Origin: Verrucomicrobiales bacterium
GTDB lineage: Bacteria; Verrucomicrobiota; Verrucomicrobiia; Verrucomicrobiales; DEV007
Assembly (NCBI GenBank): GCA_002726915.1
Contig: PBSY01000047.1
Span: 62,001-126,000 of the forward strand
DNA: 64,000 bases
Direction of reading: 5' to 3'
Shown here: positions 46,751 to 55,845 of the stretch, in pieces
Numbering within the stretch: position 1 is the first letter of the stretch
Layout of the letters: each line of letters starts with the position of its first letter
Position numbers and translations under genes: made by a program
Notes under the pieces: generated by a model
Seen by the model: the letters and a program-made list of their open reading frames with translations, nothing else
What the model was told of the DNA's origin: nothing
The model's database searches: none

Positions 46751-48895
46751 TTACACGTACTGCTCCATCATCCGCTCCACCATGGGCGCGGGTACTTCTT
46801 CAAATTGGAGCGGTTCCATCGAAAAGCTCGCTCGTCCTTTGGAAAGGCTACGCATATCGGTCGCGTAACCAAACATCTCAGCAAGTGGCACCTCGGCCCT
46901 AACTGCACTAAGACCATTGCGGGAATCAATTTCCACAATACGCCCACGACGACGATTTAAATCTCCAATGATATCCCCCTGATATTCGTCCGGGACATCA
47001 ACGTTTGCCAACATGACAGGCTCTAGCAGAACCGAGGAAGCCTGCTGGAAAGCATCGCGCACTGCAAGAATCGCTGCGATTTTGAATGCCTGCTCGTTGG
47101 AATCGACATCGTGGCTGGATCCACTGACAAGGTCGACGTGCACATCAACGACTGGGTAGCCAAGTATGACGCCATTGGTAAGCGCCTCTCGGACACCGGT
47201 CTCGCAAGCGTTAAAAAATTCTTTAGGAATCTCGCCTCCGACCACGCGGTTGTTGTAGGTGAAGCCTTTACCCCGGGAGTTCGGCTCAACCTTGAGCTTA
47301 ACGTGGCCATACTGGCCTTTCCCACCAGTCTGCTTGATAAGCTTATACTCACCATTTGCACCGGCAGTAGCGGTCTCGCGGTAGGCAATCTGAGGCTTAC
47401 CGGCATTAGTGCGAACCGAATACTCAGCCTCAAGGCGTGACTGGATAATTTCGAGATGGAGCTCTCCCATGCCGGCAATAATCGTCTGGCCAGTCTCTTC
47501 GTCAGTGGAAACCACGAAGGTAGGATCCTCCTCAGCGAGTCGGCTCAGGGCGTCAGCAAGTTTTTCCGAATCGGCAGTGGTCTTCGGCTCAACCGCCATT
47601 GAAATCACCGGATCCGGAAAAGCTGGAGGCTCGAGCATAATGTCGAACTTTTCAGCGTGAAGCGTGTCGCCGGTGCGAACATTCTTCGGGCCTACGATTG
47701 CGGCAATATCGCCCGCGTAACAGGTGTCAATATCCTTATGGTCGTTAGACTGGATCTGGATTAGTCGACCGATTCGCTCCTTGCGCCCGGTTCGGGAGTT
47801 GTAAACCTGATCACCCTTGGAAACCGTGCCGGAATAAACGCGGATAAAGACCAGCTTACCTACATATTTATCGGACCAGAGCTTGAAAGCGAGCGCACAA
47901 AACTTGCCGCCATCATTTGCTGGCGCCTCAACAACCGCGGCCTCATCGTCGATCTCAGTGCCTTGAGCGGCTTGAACCTCAACAGGGCTCGGCAGGTAAT
48001 CGACCACAGCGTCTAGCAAATATTGAGCTCCCTTATTTTTAAAGGCAGATCCACCAACCACAGGGACGATCAAATTAGCGATAGTTGCGCGGCGAAGCGC
48101 AGCCTTCAAATCGGCGGGCGCAATCTCTTCCTCGTCCAAGAATTTCAGCCCTATCTCCTCATCAGCATCGACGAGAGCCTCAAGCAGAGAGTCGCGGGCA
48201 GCGTCGGCGATTTCTTTCTGATCATCGTCAAGATCGGTCACCTCGTAAGTCGAACCGAGCATATCATCATCGGAGTAGAGAACGGCCTTTCCGTTGATCA
48301 CATCAATTTGTCCTCTGAGCTCGTCTTCCGCACCAATCGGAATTAAAACTGGCTGAACGTTAGCACCCAGCTTTTCACGGACATCGCTGACGACAGCATT
48401 AAAATCGGCACCCACTCGGTCCATCTTGTTTACGAACACGATGCGAGGGACGTGATACCGCGTCGCCTGACGCCAAACCGTCTCGGATTGGGGCTGGACA
48501 CCGGCCACACCACAGAAGACAACGATCGCACCGTCGAGCACCCGGAGAGAACGCTCCACCTCAGCGGTAAAATCGACGTGCCCGGGAGTATCGATGATGT
48601 TGATTCGCTGTTTTTCACCATCGAAAGCCTTATAAACGCCGTTTTCAGAAACCTGCCTCCAGTCACAAGTGACCGCAGCAGAGGTGATCGTGATGCCACG
48701 ATCGCGCTCCTGCTCCATCCAATCAGTTGTTGCCTGACCATCATGAACCTCTCCGATACGGTGAATCATGCCCGTGTAGAACAGAATCCGCTCGGTCAAA
48801 GTTGTCTTACCCGCATCGATATGCGCCGCAATGCCGATATTGCGAGTCCGCTCAAGCGGGAACGCACGATTCGGCGAATTGAGGCTAGCGCTCAT
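46751..48895 (-). CDS. fusA: Elongation factor G
   Basis: 714 aa translocase GTPase. G1 [14 protein letters not shown]3 DTPGHVDF, G4 NKMD are present, then domains II-V including [18 protein letters not shown] and the domain IV tip [24 protein letters not shown] at 48895 gives a short lead before the G domain; a GTG at 48937 would overlap almost to the rpsG stop at 48944. Some verrucomicrobial genomes carry more than one EF-G; this one is in the canonical str position. Confidence 0.97.
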   Translation of the reverse strand: MSASLNSPNRAFPLERTRNIGIAAHIDAGKTTLTERILFYTGMIHRIGEVHDGQATTDWMEQERDRGITITSAAVTCDWRQVSENGVYKAFDGEKQRINIIDTPGHVDFTAEVERSLRVLDGAIVVFCGVAGVQPQSETVWRQATRYHVPRIVFVNKMDRVGADFNAVVSDVREKLGANVQPVLIPIGAEDELRGQIDVINGKAVLYSDDDMLGSTYEVTDLDDDQKEIADAARDSLLEALVDADEEIGLKFLDEEEIAPADLKAALRRATIANLIVPVVGGSAFKNKGAQYLLDAVVDYLPSPVEVQAAQGTEIDDEAAVVEAPANDGGKFCALAFKLWSDKYVGKLVFIRVYSGTVSKGDQVYNSRTGRKERIGRLIQIQSNDHKDIDTCYAGDIAAIVGPKNVRTGDTLHAEKFDIMLEPPAFPDPVISMAVEPKTTADSEKLADALSRLAEEDPTFVVSTDEETGQTIIAGMGELHLEIIQSRLEAEYSVRTNAGKPQIAYRETATAGANGEYKLIKQTGGKGQYGHVKLKVEPNSRGKGFTYNNRVVGGEIPKEFFNACETGVREALTNGVILGYPVVDVHVDLVSGSSHDVDSNEQAFKIAAILAVRDAFQQASSVLLEPVMLANVDVPDEYQGDIIGDLNRRRGRIVEIDSRNGLSAVRAEVPLAEMFGYATDMRSLSKGRASFSMEPLQFEEVPAPMVERMMEQYV

Positions 48896-48943
48896 CGGAA
48901 CAGTCAGGGCAAAAGAATTATGGAGGGTGAGTGACACGTGAGA

Positions 48944-49417
48944 TTACCAGCGGAAGTGAGCGAAGGCGCGGTTAGCCTGCGCCATCTTGTGAGTTTCATC
49001 CCGCTTACGGATCACCTGCCCTTGATTGGTGCTGGCGTCCTTGATCTCGTTCGCGAGAGCAACGTGCATCGGCGTGCCACGTTTGGAGCGAGCGGCATTC
49101 ACGATCCAACGCATAGCGAGCGACTCCTGACGATCTTGAGTCACTTCGAGGGGCACCTGATAAGTGGCACCACCCACACGACGACTTTTTACTTCGACGC
49201 GCGGCTTTGCGTTCTCGATTGCCCGGTTCAATACTTCTGTAGGATCGACAGACTCCCCAGCCTCATTAGCGCGATCAATGGCGGCGTAGACGATGCGCTC
49301 AGCGAGAGCACGCTTGCCTTGCATCATGACCTTGGAGACCAACTTGGCCACCAGTGCGCTATCATAGCGAGCGTCTCGCCGTTCCGGCTTGGTATAGACT
49401 CGTTTTCTTCGGGACAT
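48944..49417 (-). CDS. rpsG: 30S ribosomal protein S7
   Basis: 157 aa head assembly initiator. SRRKRVYTKPERRDARYDSALVAKLVSKVMMQGKRALAE, the beta-hairpin region VEVKSRRVGGATYQVPLEVT and the tail DETHKMAQANRAFAHFRW are complete. In other bacteria S7 feeds back on the str operon. Confidence 0.98.
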   Translation of the reverse strand: MSRRKRVYTKPERRDARYDSALVAKLVSKVMMQGKRALAERIVYAAIDRANEAGESVDPTEVLNRAIENAKPRVEVKSRRVGGATYQVPLEVTQDRQESLAMRWIVNAARSKRGTPMHVALANEIKDASTNQGQVIRKRDETHKMAQANRAFAHFRW

Positions 49418-49486
49418 AGGATTATTTCAGTCGTTTGCTAAAACATTCGTATCGCCGGAGAGATGATTTGAGCGAGGCTCAGATCA

Positions 49487-49861
49487 TCACCCCTTTGGTC
49501 GTTTGGAACCGTATTTGGAACGGGCCTGTTTCCGACCTTCGACACCCAGCGTATCCAAGGCACCACGGACAATGTGGTAACGGACACCTGGTAAATCTTT
49601 CACTCGGCCACCGCGAACCAGAACAATAGAGTGTTCCTGGAGGTTGTGACCTTCACCGCCAATGTAGGCGATCACTTCTTCACCGTTGGTAAGGCGAACC
49701 TTCGCAACCTTACGAAGCGCCGAGTTCGGCTTCTTCGGAGTTCGCGTGTAAACTTGGAGACAAACTCCGCGACGCTGCGGGCATTCTTCCAAAGCGGGCG
49801 ACTTGGACTTTACGACCTTGTCCTTTCGACCGTGGCGAACCAGTTGGTTGGTAGTAGGCAT
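49487..49861 (-). CDS. rpsL: 30S ribosomal protein S12
   Basis: 124 aa decoding-centre protein. [56 protein letters not shown] carries the usual Lys at the streptomycin-determining TPKKPNSA, and [31 protein letters not shown] the methylthiolated-Asp region. First gene of the superoperon, 69 bp before rpsG. Confidence 0.98.
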   Translation of the reverse strand: MPTTNQLVRHGRKDKVVKSKSPALEECPQRRGVCLQVYTRTPKKPNSALRKVAKVRLTNGEEVIAYIGGEGHNLQEHSIVLVRGGRVKDLPGVRYHIVRGALDTLGVEGRKQARSKYGSKRPKG

Positions 49862-49982
49862 AACGTTACCGATGGTTTTAGTAATTTTCGGTGCAAATGC
49901 AGGTCATGTTCGCTCCACTCGTAGAAGCTTTCAAAACCGGCATACCCACCAGCAGAGCACCGATTGCTGGGCGGGGGCGGGG

Positions 49983-50010
49983 AATATAGACGGTCAAGCC
50001 ACTGCCGCAA
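49983..50010 (-). promoter_or_regulatory. Predicted sigma-70-type promoter of the ribosomal superoperon
   Basis: On the minus strand TTGCGG (50005-50010) and TATATT (49983-49988) are spaced 16 bases apart. Transcription would begin near 49976, giving a leader of about 115 bases before rpsL that contains a GC-rich CCGCCCCCGCCC stretch. The rest of the 345 bp gap up to 50206 holds no gene that I can see. Confidence 0.55.
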
Positions 50011-50206
50011 GGGGATTTATGGCAAAATTTTAAGAATTTTCGTCTACTGAACCTGCCGTTGAAAACATTCCCGGCCAAAGGTGCTGAAATCCTCAAAAAT
50101 CTGGCAATTTAAAAGGATCGGGAGAGACTTTCAATATTTCCTGATTTCTTCGCATCTCGGAAGGCTCTCTGGGCTGCGAAATCTTACCTCAAAGTTCCCC
50201 GATGAG

Positions 50207-50281
50207 TGGTAGCAAGAGGGAGATTTGAAATCCCGACCTTAGGCCTATGGGCCCTCTGCTCAACCCCTAAGCTATCGTGCC
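50207..50281 (-). pseudogene. Degenerate tRNA-Met(CAU)-like copy
   Basis: 75 bases alignable without gaps to the tRNA at 51706-51780, CCA end included, with seven substitutions. One replaces the nearly invariant U33 by C, another breaks the acceptor stem (position 68), and another breaks the T-stem next to the loop (position 53). The anticodon is still CAU. Loss of U33 and two stems argues for a decayed copy; a still-charged unusual tRNA cannot be excluded. Confidence 0.65.
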
Positions 50282-50642
50282 ATTCTGCACCCCCTCGATC
50301 CCAGCAGGACCGACGCGCCGATAAGCAACCCTTAAAAAACAGATGCCTGTCAGTAATGCTCAAAACAGGTGGGAACGCATCTGCGTGCCCGGATTTTGGC
50401 GTTTTGGCCTCCGATGAGGCCCAGGCGGCGGTCAGGATCGGCGTCAGGCTTGATGATAGGCCCGACGGGCAGTCAAATCAGGGAAGGCAAACGGGACCCA
50501 CTTAAAAAAGGTGATGGGACGGGCTGGAAGAGCAGTTCCCTATCAGTTGAGAGAGGTAGAGTCCCTCGATCAGGAACAGCTTTGAGGTCGTAGATGTCGG
50601 CACTCGGATTTTCCTGCAAGCGGAAGTTCACCAGAAAGCTGG
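50282..50642. other. 361 bp non-coding stretch
   Basis: No convincing gene in any frame. The only structure noticed is an imperfect hairpin at 50340-50383: CAGATGC/GCATCTG as outer arms and CTGT/ACAG inside, with a seven-base bulge. It has no T-run. The rest holds nothing I recognise. Confidence 0.5.
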
Positions 50643-50963
50643 TCACATGGAGCGGCCTTGGTCTGCAGCCCACTTGATCAGACGCCCATCTTCAAAGAAA
50701 AAGGTCACGGTCCGGTTGATGATTCCTACTGAAGAAATCGCTCGGTAGTCGGTTTCACTGAAGGTATACATCTCCTGTGAAGGATCGCCTCCAGAGAACT
50801 TCATTGAGGGAAAGATCGTCTTGACCTCCTCCACACTCATGCCGGTCTTTACCTGCTCGAGTTTGAGGTTGTGCTCGTAATCCATCGGCTTAAAGGCACA
50901 TCCACTCATGGTGAGACCGAGGCAAAGAAGGAACGATTGGATTAGAATAGAGAATTTTTTCAT
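50643..50963 (-). CDS. Small lipoprotein, BamE/SmpA-like
   Basis: 106 aa. The lipobox MSGC (Cys22) makes it a membrane-anchored lipoprotein. The mature part has the pattern VKTGMSVEEVKTIFP early and TVTFFFEDGRLIKW late, as in the small BamE/SmpA domain, which in its best-known form belongs to the outer-membrane beta-barrel assembly complex. Its downstream partner in the same direction (51001-51348) shares both motifs, so the two are tandem paralogues. They lie between a decayed and an intact tRNA copy. Confidence 0.7.
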   Translation of the reverse strand: MKKFSILIQSFLLCLGLTMSGCAFKPMDYEHNLKLEQVKTGMSVEEVKTIFPSMKFSGGDPSQEMYTFSETDYRAISSVGIINRTVTFFFEDGRLIKWAADQGRSM

Positions 50964-51000
50964 ACTTGGATTGGAGGGATAGGGGACGGAATCTCAAAAA

Positions 51001-51348
51001 TTACCTGTCCCAGTGAGTGAGCTTTCCATTTTGGAAGTAAAATGACATCTGTCTCATTTCGGGAAGTTCCTCTGCCCGTATACCAAAGATACTAGGGGTC
51101 TTTTCCTCAAAGGTTTGATGAAGACCTGCGGTGTCTCTTAGGACGTAAGTTTCTGTGTTTTCCGAAGAAGCTCCCTGTTTCCGGACTGGCAGAAGGCCCC
51201 GGACTTCTGCGGGAGACATGCCTGGTTGGAGTTGGGCGATTTTCTGAGAATATTTCTGCTGAATGGTCGGGTGGCTGGTTGTGCTGGTGCACGCAGTCAA
51301 TAGCGCTGTCAGGACGCATAAAAAATTAATTGGGAAATTAGTAAACAT
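51001..51348 (-). CDS. Small lipoprotein, second BamE/SmpA-like paralogue
   Basis: 115 aa with lipobox LTAC (Cys20). LQPGMSPAEVRGLLP and QMSFYFQNGKLTHWDR match the neighbouring gene's GMSxxEV and FxFxxGxLxxW. It carries an insert of about 20 residues (EEKTPSIFGIRAEELPEM) absent from the paralogue. It is the promoter-proximal gene of the pair, 37 bp ahead of the other. Confidence 0.7.
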   Translation of the reverse strand: MFTNFPINFLCVLTALLTACTSTTSHPTIQQKYSQKIAQLQPGMSPAEVRGLLPVRKQGASSENTETYVLRDTAGLHQTFEEKTPSIFGIRAEELPEMRQMSFYFQNGKLTHWDR

Positions 51349-51705
51349 AGTGCGAGGTGGGTCGGGTGCTGATTGAGACTCTAGCTTTGCCCCGGAGGAG
51401 AAGCAGATCTCTATTTATCGCCAATCTGCGAATTTGAGAAGTCGAACTCAGACACTTTACTAACAGGAATTCGCTTTTTCAAGGGTTGCTTATCGGCGCG
51501 TCGGTCCTGCTGGGATTGAGGGAGTGCAGTGTCTGTCCAATGGCTAGAAGAAGAGCCCTACCCTATGCGGCGTGGCTTCTCTCCCAACAGCCTAGGTCAG
51601 TTCAGACCAACCAGTCCCCTCGGCTGCCTGAATTTCACATCGACCCTCAGATGCCGAAGTCGCTCGTGGCATGCGGTCTGCTAAGGTAATCCGTTGACTA
51701 AAAAA
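51349..51705. other. 357 bp non-coding stretch
   Basis: Between the lipoprotein start and the tRNA 3' end. I see no reliable gene. Just past the tRNA 3' end there is a minus-strand T-run (ATTTTTTAG at about 51699-51706), which may help tRNA termination. Confidence 0.5.
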
Positions 51706-51780
51706 TGGTAGCACGAGGGAGATTTGAACTCCCGACCTTAGGCTTATGAGTCCTCTGCTCTACCCCTGAGCTATCGTGCC
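51706..51780 (-). tRNA. tRNA-Met (anticodon CAU), probably elongator type
   Basis: 75 bases with encoded CCA. Acceptor stem GGCACGA/UCGUGCU with G1-U72 wobble, U8 A9, D-arm GCUC/GAGC, loop CUCAUAA with anticodon CAU, T-arm GGGAG-UUCAAAU-CUCCC, discriminator A. G1-U72 also occurs in some elongator Met tRNAs, so Met is favoured over the lysidine-type Ile. The anticodon stem (GAGGA/GCCUA) has A-G oppositions at 27-43 and 31-39, which is unusual. Confidence 0.8.
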
Positions 51781-51889
51781 ATTCCACATGTCGAACACTT
51801 TGCAGTGCCCGTCCCGTTATCAAAGTCTCTGAACGCGGGCCGGTAAGAAACTTTTCTTCCCACAATTGTCAAGCCCACGAATGGAGAAA

Positions 51890-52834
51890 TCAAGGATTCA
51901 CCCAGCCCAATCCCCAAGCAATGACAAAGGGAATAGAGACGATACCAACCAGCGATGTCACGATGACCACCTGAATAGCAATTTGGGGCTGTCCGCCGTA
52001 GAGCCTCGCCAAGGCTATCGGGAAGATTGCTGCAGGCATTGCTGCCTGAATGATGAGCAGTCTTTTTAAATCCGCAGAAATTGGCAAAAATTTCGCCGCG
52101 CATAGGATGATCATCGCCCCTAGCACAAGCCTTGCCAAAACGCTTGAAGCACCCACCCGTAGCGTGTCATGAAGAATTCCGCGAGTCGCAAATCGCCCAA
52201 TGGTTGAGCCAATCATCAGCACAGCCATAGGAACCGCGCACCGCCCCAGCATCTCCATCGTCACCACCAAGATTTCAGGGATCCAATGGTAGAGACCCGT
52301 GTAATTCAAAATCAGAGCAACGACAACAGCTACGAACGGCCCATTGATGATCGATCGAAATCCCGAATTTCCGCTCATAATCCACAGCCCGACGGTCCAG
52401 AGAGCTATCTCGACACCCACTCCATGAACAAACACGAGGCCTGCTGGACCCGTGTTTCCGGGAAACAATGAAATGGCGATCGGCAGCGCTAAAAACCCGT
52501 AATTCTGAATCCCAGAACATAGAACAAAGGTGCGCAACCCCCCTCCCCGCTTGAAGCGAGCCACCAAACCGATGACCGAAGAAACACCGAATCCTGCTGT
52601 CACAAGGATGAAGCCAATCCCGATAGCCCAAGCGGCTGTCGAGACTTTCTCAAGTGCTTGATTGCCCGGCAATAAAGACAAGATATAGCAGGGAAAGAGG
52701 AGGTTGAGGCCCAACTTGATCATTCCCACCTCCAATTCCTCGTCTAACCACCCACGACGATGGAAAAGAAACCCCGCCCCCATGATGAGAAACACAGGCA
52801 AAGTCGCTGCAAGAATAGTCGCAAAAGAAGGCAT
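51890..52834 (-). CDS. AEC-family transporter (auxin-efflux-carrier-like permease)
   Basis: 314 aa integral membrane protein with about ten hydrophobic segments in two halves. GAGFLFHRRGWLDEELEVGMIKLGLNLLFP is the usual N-terminal signature, and a second repeat begins near GRCAVPMAVLMIGSTIG. Bacterial members move malate, other organic acids or small amines. ATG at 52834 gives MPSFATILAATLPVFLIMGAG, the normal start; an ATG at 52909 would add 25 residues. Substrate not deducible. Confidence 0.9.
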   Translation of the reverse strand: MPSFATILAATLPVFLIMGAGFLFHRRGWLDEELEVGMIKLGLNLLFPCYILSLLPGNQALEKVSTAAWAIGIGFILVTAGFGVSSVIGLVARFKRGGGLRTFVLCSGIQNYGFLALPIAISLFPGNTGPAGLVFVHGVGVEIALWTVGLWIMSGNSGFRSIINGPFVAVVVALILNYTGLYHWIPEILVVTMEMLGRCAVPMAVLMIGSTIGRFATRGILHDTLRVGASSVLARLVLGAMIILCAAKFLPISADLKRLLIIQAAMPAAIFPIALARLYGGQPQIAIQVVIVTSLVGIVSIPFVIAWGLGWVNP

Positions 52835-53284
52835 CTCGAAAAACAGAAACACTAAAATCTGGAAGGAAAGCAATGAAGGAACCCGGCAACCTGAACTCAG
52901 TGACTGCATCTCCAGGTTTCAGAGTCATACCAGAGAGTAAACCGCAGCCAGTGCAGCGATTCAACCTTGTTCATCCCATACCCTGGCCTTTTGGGCCTGC
53001 TCTAATACATCCACGAAGTCCTATCACTCTGCTGCTCGGCACGCCTCTGTCTGATTGAGGGAGGCGCTTGTGCTTCCTCCACCCGCAGCCATTGGAGTCG
53101 GAAGTGCGGTTATCGATAAGTATCTATGGACGTCGCCAAGCTACCTTTGGACCAACAACCTAATCATGGCGCTAAGAAGAGCAACAACAGCCTCATCCTT
53201 TTCGGGCACTCACTCACCGTCGCACCACTCTGGAAGCAATGCCGATCTCCTAAAGGGGCCCGATCGAAAGCATACCCCTCCGGA
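52835..53284. other. 450 bp non-coding stretch
   Basis: Between the AEC transporter start and the MBL hydrolase stop. Short open frames exist but none has a start, composition or similarity that I would trust. No repeat, tRNA or terminator was noticed. Confidence 0.45.
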
Positions 53285-54070
53285 TCACAGGACTATCTTC
53301 ATGCCGTCCCAAGCCAACCCGATTCCATCAGGCAATCCAGGTTCGAGGGCCGCATGGTCCACAAGGCAAGAAAAATGCGTCAGCCAAGTCTGAGTGACTT
53401 CAAGTTCCTGAGCAATCTCTATCGCCTCAGGGATAGACAGGTGAGTCCAGTGAGGCTTCGGTTGAAGGCCATCAAGAATTAAAAGTTCAAGATCACGGAT
53501 CAGATCGCGAGTCTCTCCGGCCAATTCCTTTGCATCTGGAATATAAGCAAAGAGTCGTTCCCCTCTTGAGGAAAAAAGAAACCCGAGAGTTTCCACCTTG
53601 CCGTGAGAAACCGGCAGGGGAGTCACGTCCAAGTCGCCCACACTGAAACTACCCTCAATTAATTTGGGATCGACCTTGAGATAACCCCGGTATCGATTCT
53701 CTCCATCAAAGACGTAAGGATAGGCTTTTTCCAACCGTTGCATCGTTTCCCGGTTACCGAAGATCCGAATCTGTTCATCCTCAAGGACGGTGAATCGTCG
53801 CAGGTCATCAAATCCCATAACGTGATCGCTGTGCCCATGAGTGAAAATTACAGCGTCTAAGCCACGTATTCCCTCGCGCAAACACTGCTGTCGAAAGTCG
53901 GGCCCGGTGTCGACCACCAAAGCGACTTCATGCGTCCTCAATAAGATCGAGGAACGAAGTCGCTGATTCTTGGGGTCATCGGAATTGCAGACCTTACAGT
54001 CACAACCAATCACCGGGACCCCTATTGAAGTGCCCGTACCAAGAAATGTTATTTCTGCACGATTGAACAT
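53285..54070 (-). CDS. MBL-fold metallohydrolase, PhnP-like
   Basis: 261 aa metallo-beta-lactamase-fold phosphodiesterase. The Zn-site HxHxDH is THGHSDH, with Asp in VVDTGPDF and His in PLPVSHG. The Cys-rich lead GVPVIGCDCKVCNSDDPKNQRLRSSILL is typical of the PhnP group (phosphoribosyl cyclic phosphodiesterase). At the C-terminal site, where the group usually has THLSH, this protein has THFSC, so one His is Cys. No phn cluster is nearby. It is divergent from recN, with 55 bp between starts. Confidence 0.85.
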   Translation of the reverse strand: MFNRAEITFLGTGTSIGVPVIGCDCKVCNSDDPKNQRLRSSILLRTHEVALVVDTGPDFRQQCLREGIRGLDAVIFTHGHSDHVMGFDDLRRFTVLEDEQIRIFGNRETMQRLEKAYPYVFDGENRYRGYLKVDPKLIEGSFSVGDLDVTPLPVSHGKVETLGFLFSSRGERLFAYIPDAKELAGETRDLIRDLELLILDGLQPKPHWTHLSIPEAIEIAQELEVTQTWLTHFSCLVDHAALEPGLPDGIGLAWDGMKIVL

Positions 54071-54125
54071 TGCTTTTTTGAACAGTCTTAGTTATACTTT
54101 AAGTTTTGTAACCTTCCCTTTTCTA

Positions 54126-55766
54126 ATGCTCTCGGTTTTAAAAATCAAGAATCTCGCGCTCGTCGATGACCTCACCTGGGAATTGGGTAGCGGACTCATC
54201 GGTATCACTGGCCAGACCGGAGCTGGCAAATCGATGATTGTTGGTGCCTTGAAGCTCATACTTGGCGAGCGCGCTAACCACGACCTAGTTCGCACCGGCA
54301 AGAGTCATTGCAGCGTCGAAGCCATTTTTGAACTCAGTAACAATCTTGACCAGATTAACGCCCTGCTTGAAGAAAGCGGGCTTGAACCATGCGAAGGCAA
54401 TGTCCTTGTAGTGAAACGCCTCTTTGGCAACGGCAACAAGCAGTTTGTCAACTGTTCCCCCTGCACTCTCTCTGTTCTCAAAGCTATCGGTGGCCTGCTC
54501 GTCGACCTGCATGGACCTCACGAACACCAGTCACTCCTTTCCCGTGACCGCCAACTCGCCATGCTAGACGCCTATGCCCGCGCAGGCAAGGAACGCGAAG
54601 CCTACCGCAAAGACTTTCGCGGCTGGCAGCAGGCCGTCTTTGAGCTGAACCAGTTTCAAAACACTCGCGACGTCAGCGAGCAGGAAATCGATCTGCTTCG
54701 TTTCCAAGTCGAAGAAATCGCTTCGGCTGAACTCAACCTGGACGAAGCTACCGAGATCGAGCAACGCTATCGCCAGTCACAAAACAGCAGCCGACTACTC
54801 GAGAATTCAACTCAGGCTGTGGACTTACTTTGCGCCGCCGTCGCAAGCCTGACAAATGCTCAGCGCTGCATCCGTGAGTTGGAAAAGGTTGATCCCGGTA
54901 TGAGTGATCGGGTAGCTGGATTCGACTCGGCCCGTGTCGAAATCGAAGAACTGGAAACTTCCCTTCGAGATTACACCAGCGAGCTCGAAATTGATCCAGT
55001 AGAACTAGCCAAGATCGAACACCGAATCGATGAAATAGAGTCGCTGAAACGCAAGTACGGCCAAACGGTTGAAGACGTCATCGCTTACGAGACCAGTGCG
55101 AGGCTACGCCTCGACTCTGTTGATGGCCGTGAAGAAGAACGCGAACGTCTCACCAACGCCGTCGACACAGCCTTCAGCAAGGTCCAGCGATCTGGCAAGA
55201 AACTCAGCCGCAAGCGACTCAAGGTGGCCACGGAACTAGCGGATGATATCGCCGGCCACCTCGGCGATCTTGGGTTCAACCAATCCGTATTCGAAGTTAC
55301 CTTTGATGAGCTGGCAGAGCCCGGTCCACGGGGCTTGGAAGCCGTCGACTTTCTCTTCGGTCCCAATCCAGGCGAACCACTTAAACCGCTGCGCGTGATT
55401 GCTTCAAGTGGCGAAATGTCACGAGTTATGCTAGCCGTCAAGAGTGCGTTGGCCGATCAGGACCAAATTCCTCTTATGGTTTTCGATGAGATCGATGCCA
55501 ATGTGGGTGGTGAAATCGCCGGAGCCGTTGGCCGAAAGATGGCCTACCTCGGCACTCAACATCAGGTGATTGCTATCACTCATATGCCTCAGGTAGCCGC
55601 CCTTGCTCATCGACATTTTCTTGTCACCAAAGAAGTGGAGAACCAGGTGACAAATTCCCACCTCGAAGCAATCGCCGGAGATAGAAGAACTGAGGAGTTA
55701 GCACGCATGTTAGGAGGTGTGGCGCCGGAGACTCTCGCCTTAGCTGGTAAGATGGTGGCAGCGTGA
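54126..55766 (+). CDS. recN: DNA repair protein RecN (SMC-like ATPase)
   Basis: 546 aa SMC-family protein of double-strand-break repair. N-terminal KNLALVDDLTWELGSGLIGITGQTGAGKS (Walker A), a central coiled-coil pair (about 160-390), then the signature SSGEMSRVMLAVKSAL and Walker B PLMVFDEIDANVGGE with the D-loop ITHMPQVAALA. ATG at 54126 gives MLSVLKIKNLALV, the family start; an upstream in-frame start at 53970 would overlap the divergent hydrolase gene. Confidence 0.97.
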   Translation: MLSVLKIKNLALVDDLTWELGSGLIGITGQTGAGKSMIVGALKLILGERANHDLVRTGKSHCSVEAIFELSNNLDQINALLEESGLEPCEGNVLVVKRLFGNGNKQFVNCSPCTLSVLKAIGGLLVDLHGPHEHQSLLSRDRQLAMLDAYARAGKEREAYRKDFRGWQQAVFELNQFQNTRDVSEQEIDLLRFQVEEIASAELNLDEATEIEQRYRQSQNSSRLLENSTQAVDLLCAAVASLTNAQRCIRELEKVDPGMSDRVAGFDSARVEIEELETSLRDYTSELEIDPVELAKIEHRIDEIESLKRKYGQTVEDVIAYETSARLRLDSVDGREEERERLTNAVDTAFSKVQRSGKKLSRKRLKVATELADDIAGHLGDLGFNQSVFEVTFDELAEPGPRGLEAVDFLFGPNPGEPLKPLRVIASSGEMSRVMLAVKSALADQDQIPLMVFDEIDANVGGEIAGAVGRKMAYLGTQHQVIAITHMPQVAALAHRHFLVTKEVENQVTNSHLEAIAGDRRTEELARMLGGVAPETLALAGKMVAA

Positions 55767-55845
55767 CAACTGCAAAATCTGCCATTATACCAGCCGAAAA
55801 AGGGCGCTGAGTTTCAGGTAACAACCACTGAGGAAAGGTTGACAC

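Noticed and set aside
50369..50593. 74-codon plus-strand open frame next to the decayed tRNA
   Set aside because: No ribosome-binding site, skewed Arg/Gly/Ser composition typical of random GC-rich sequence, no recognisable fold.
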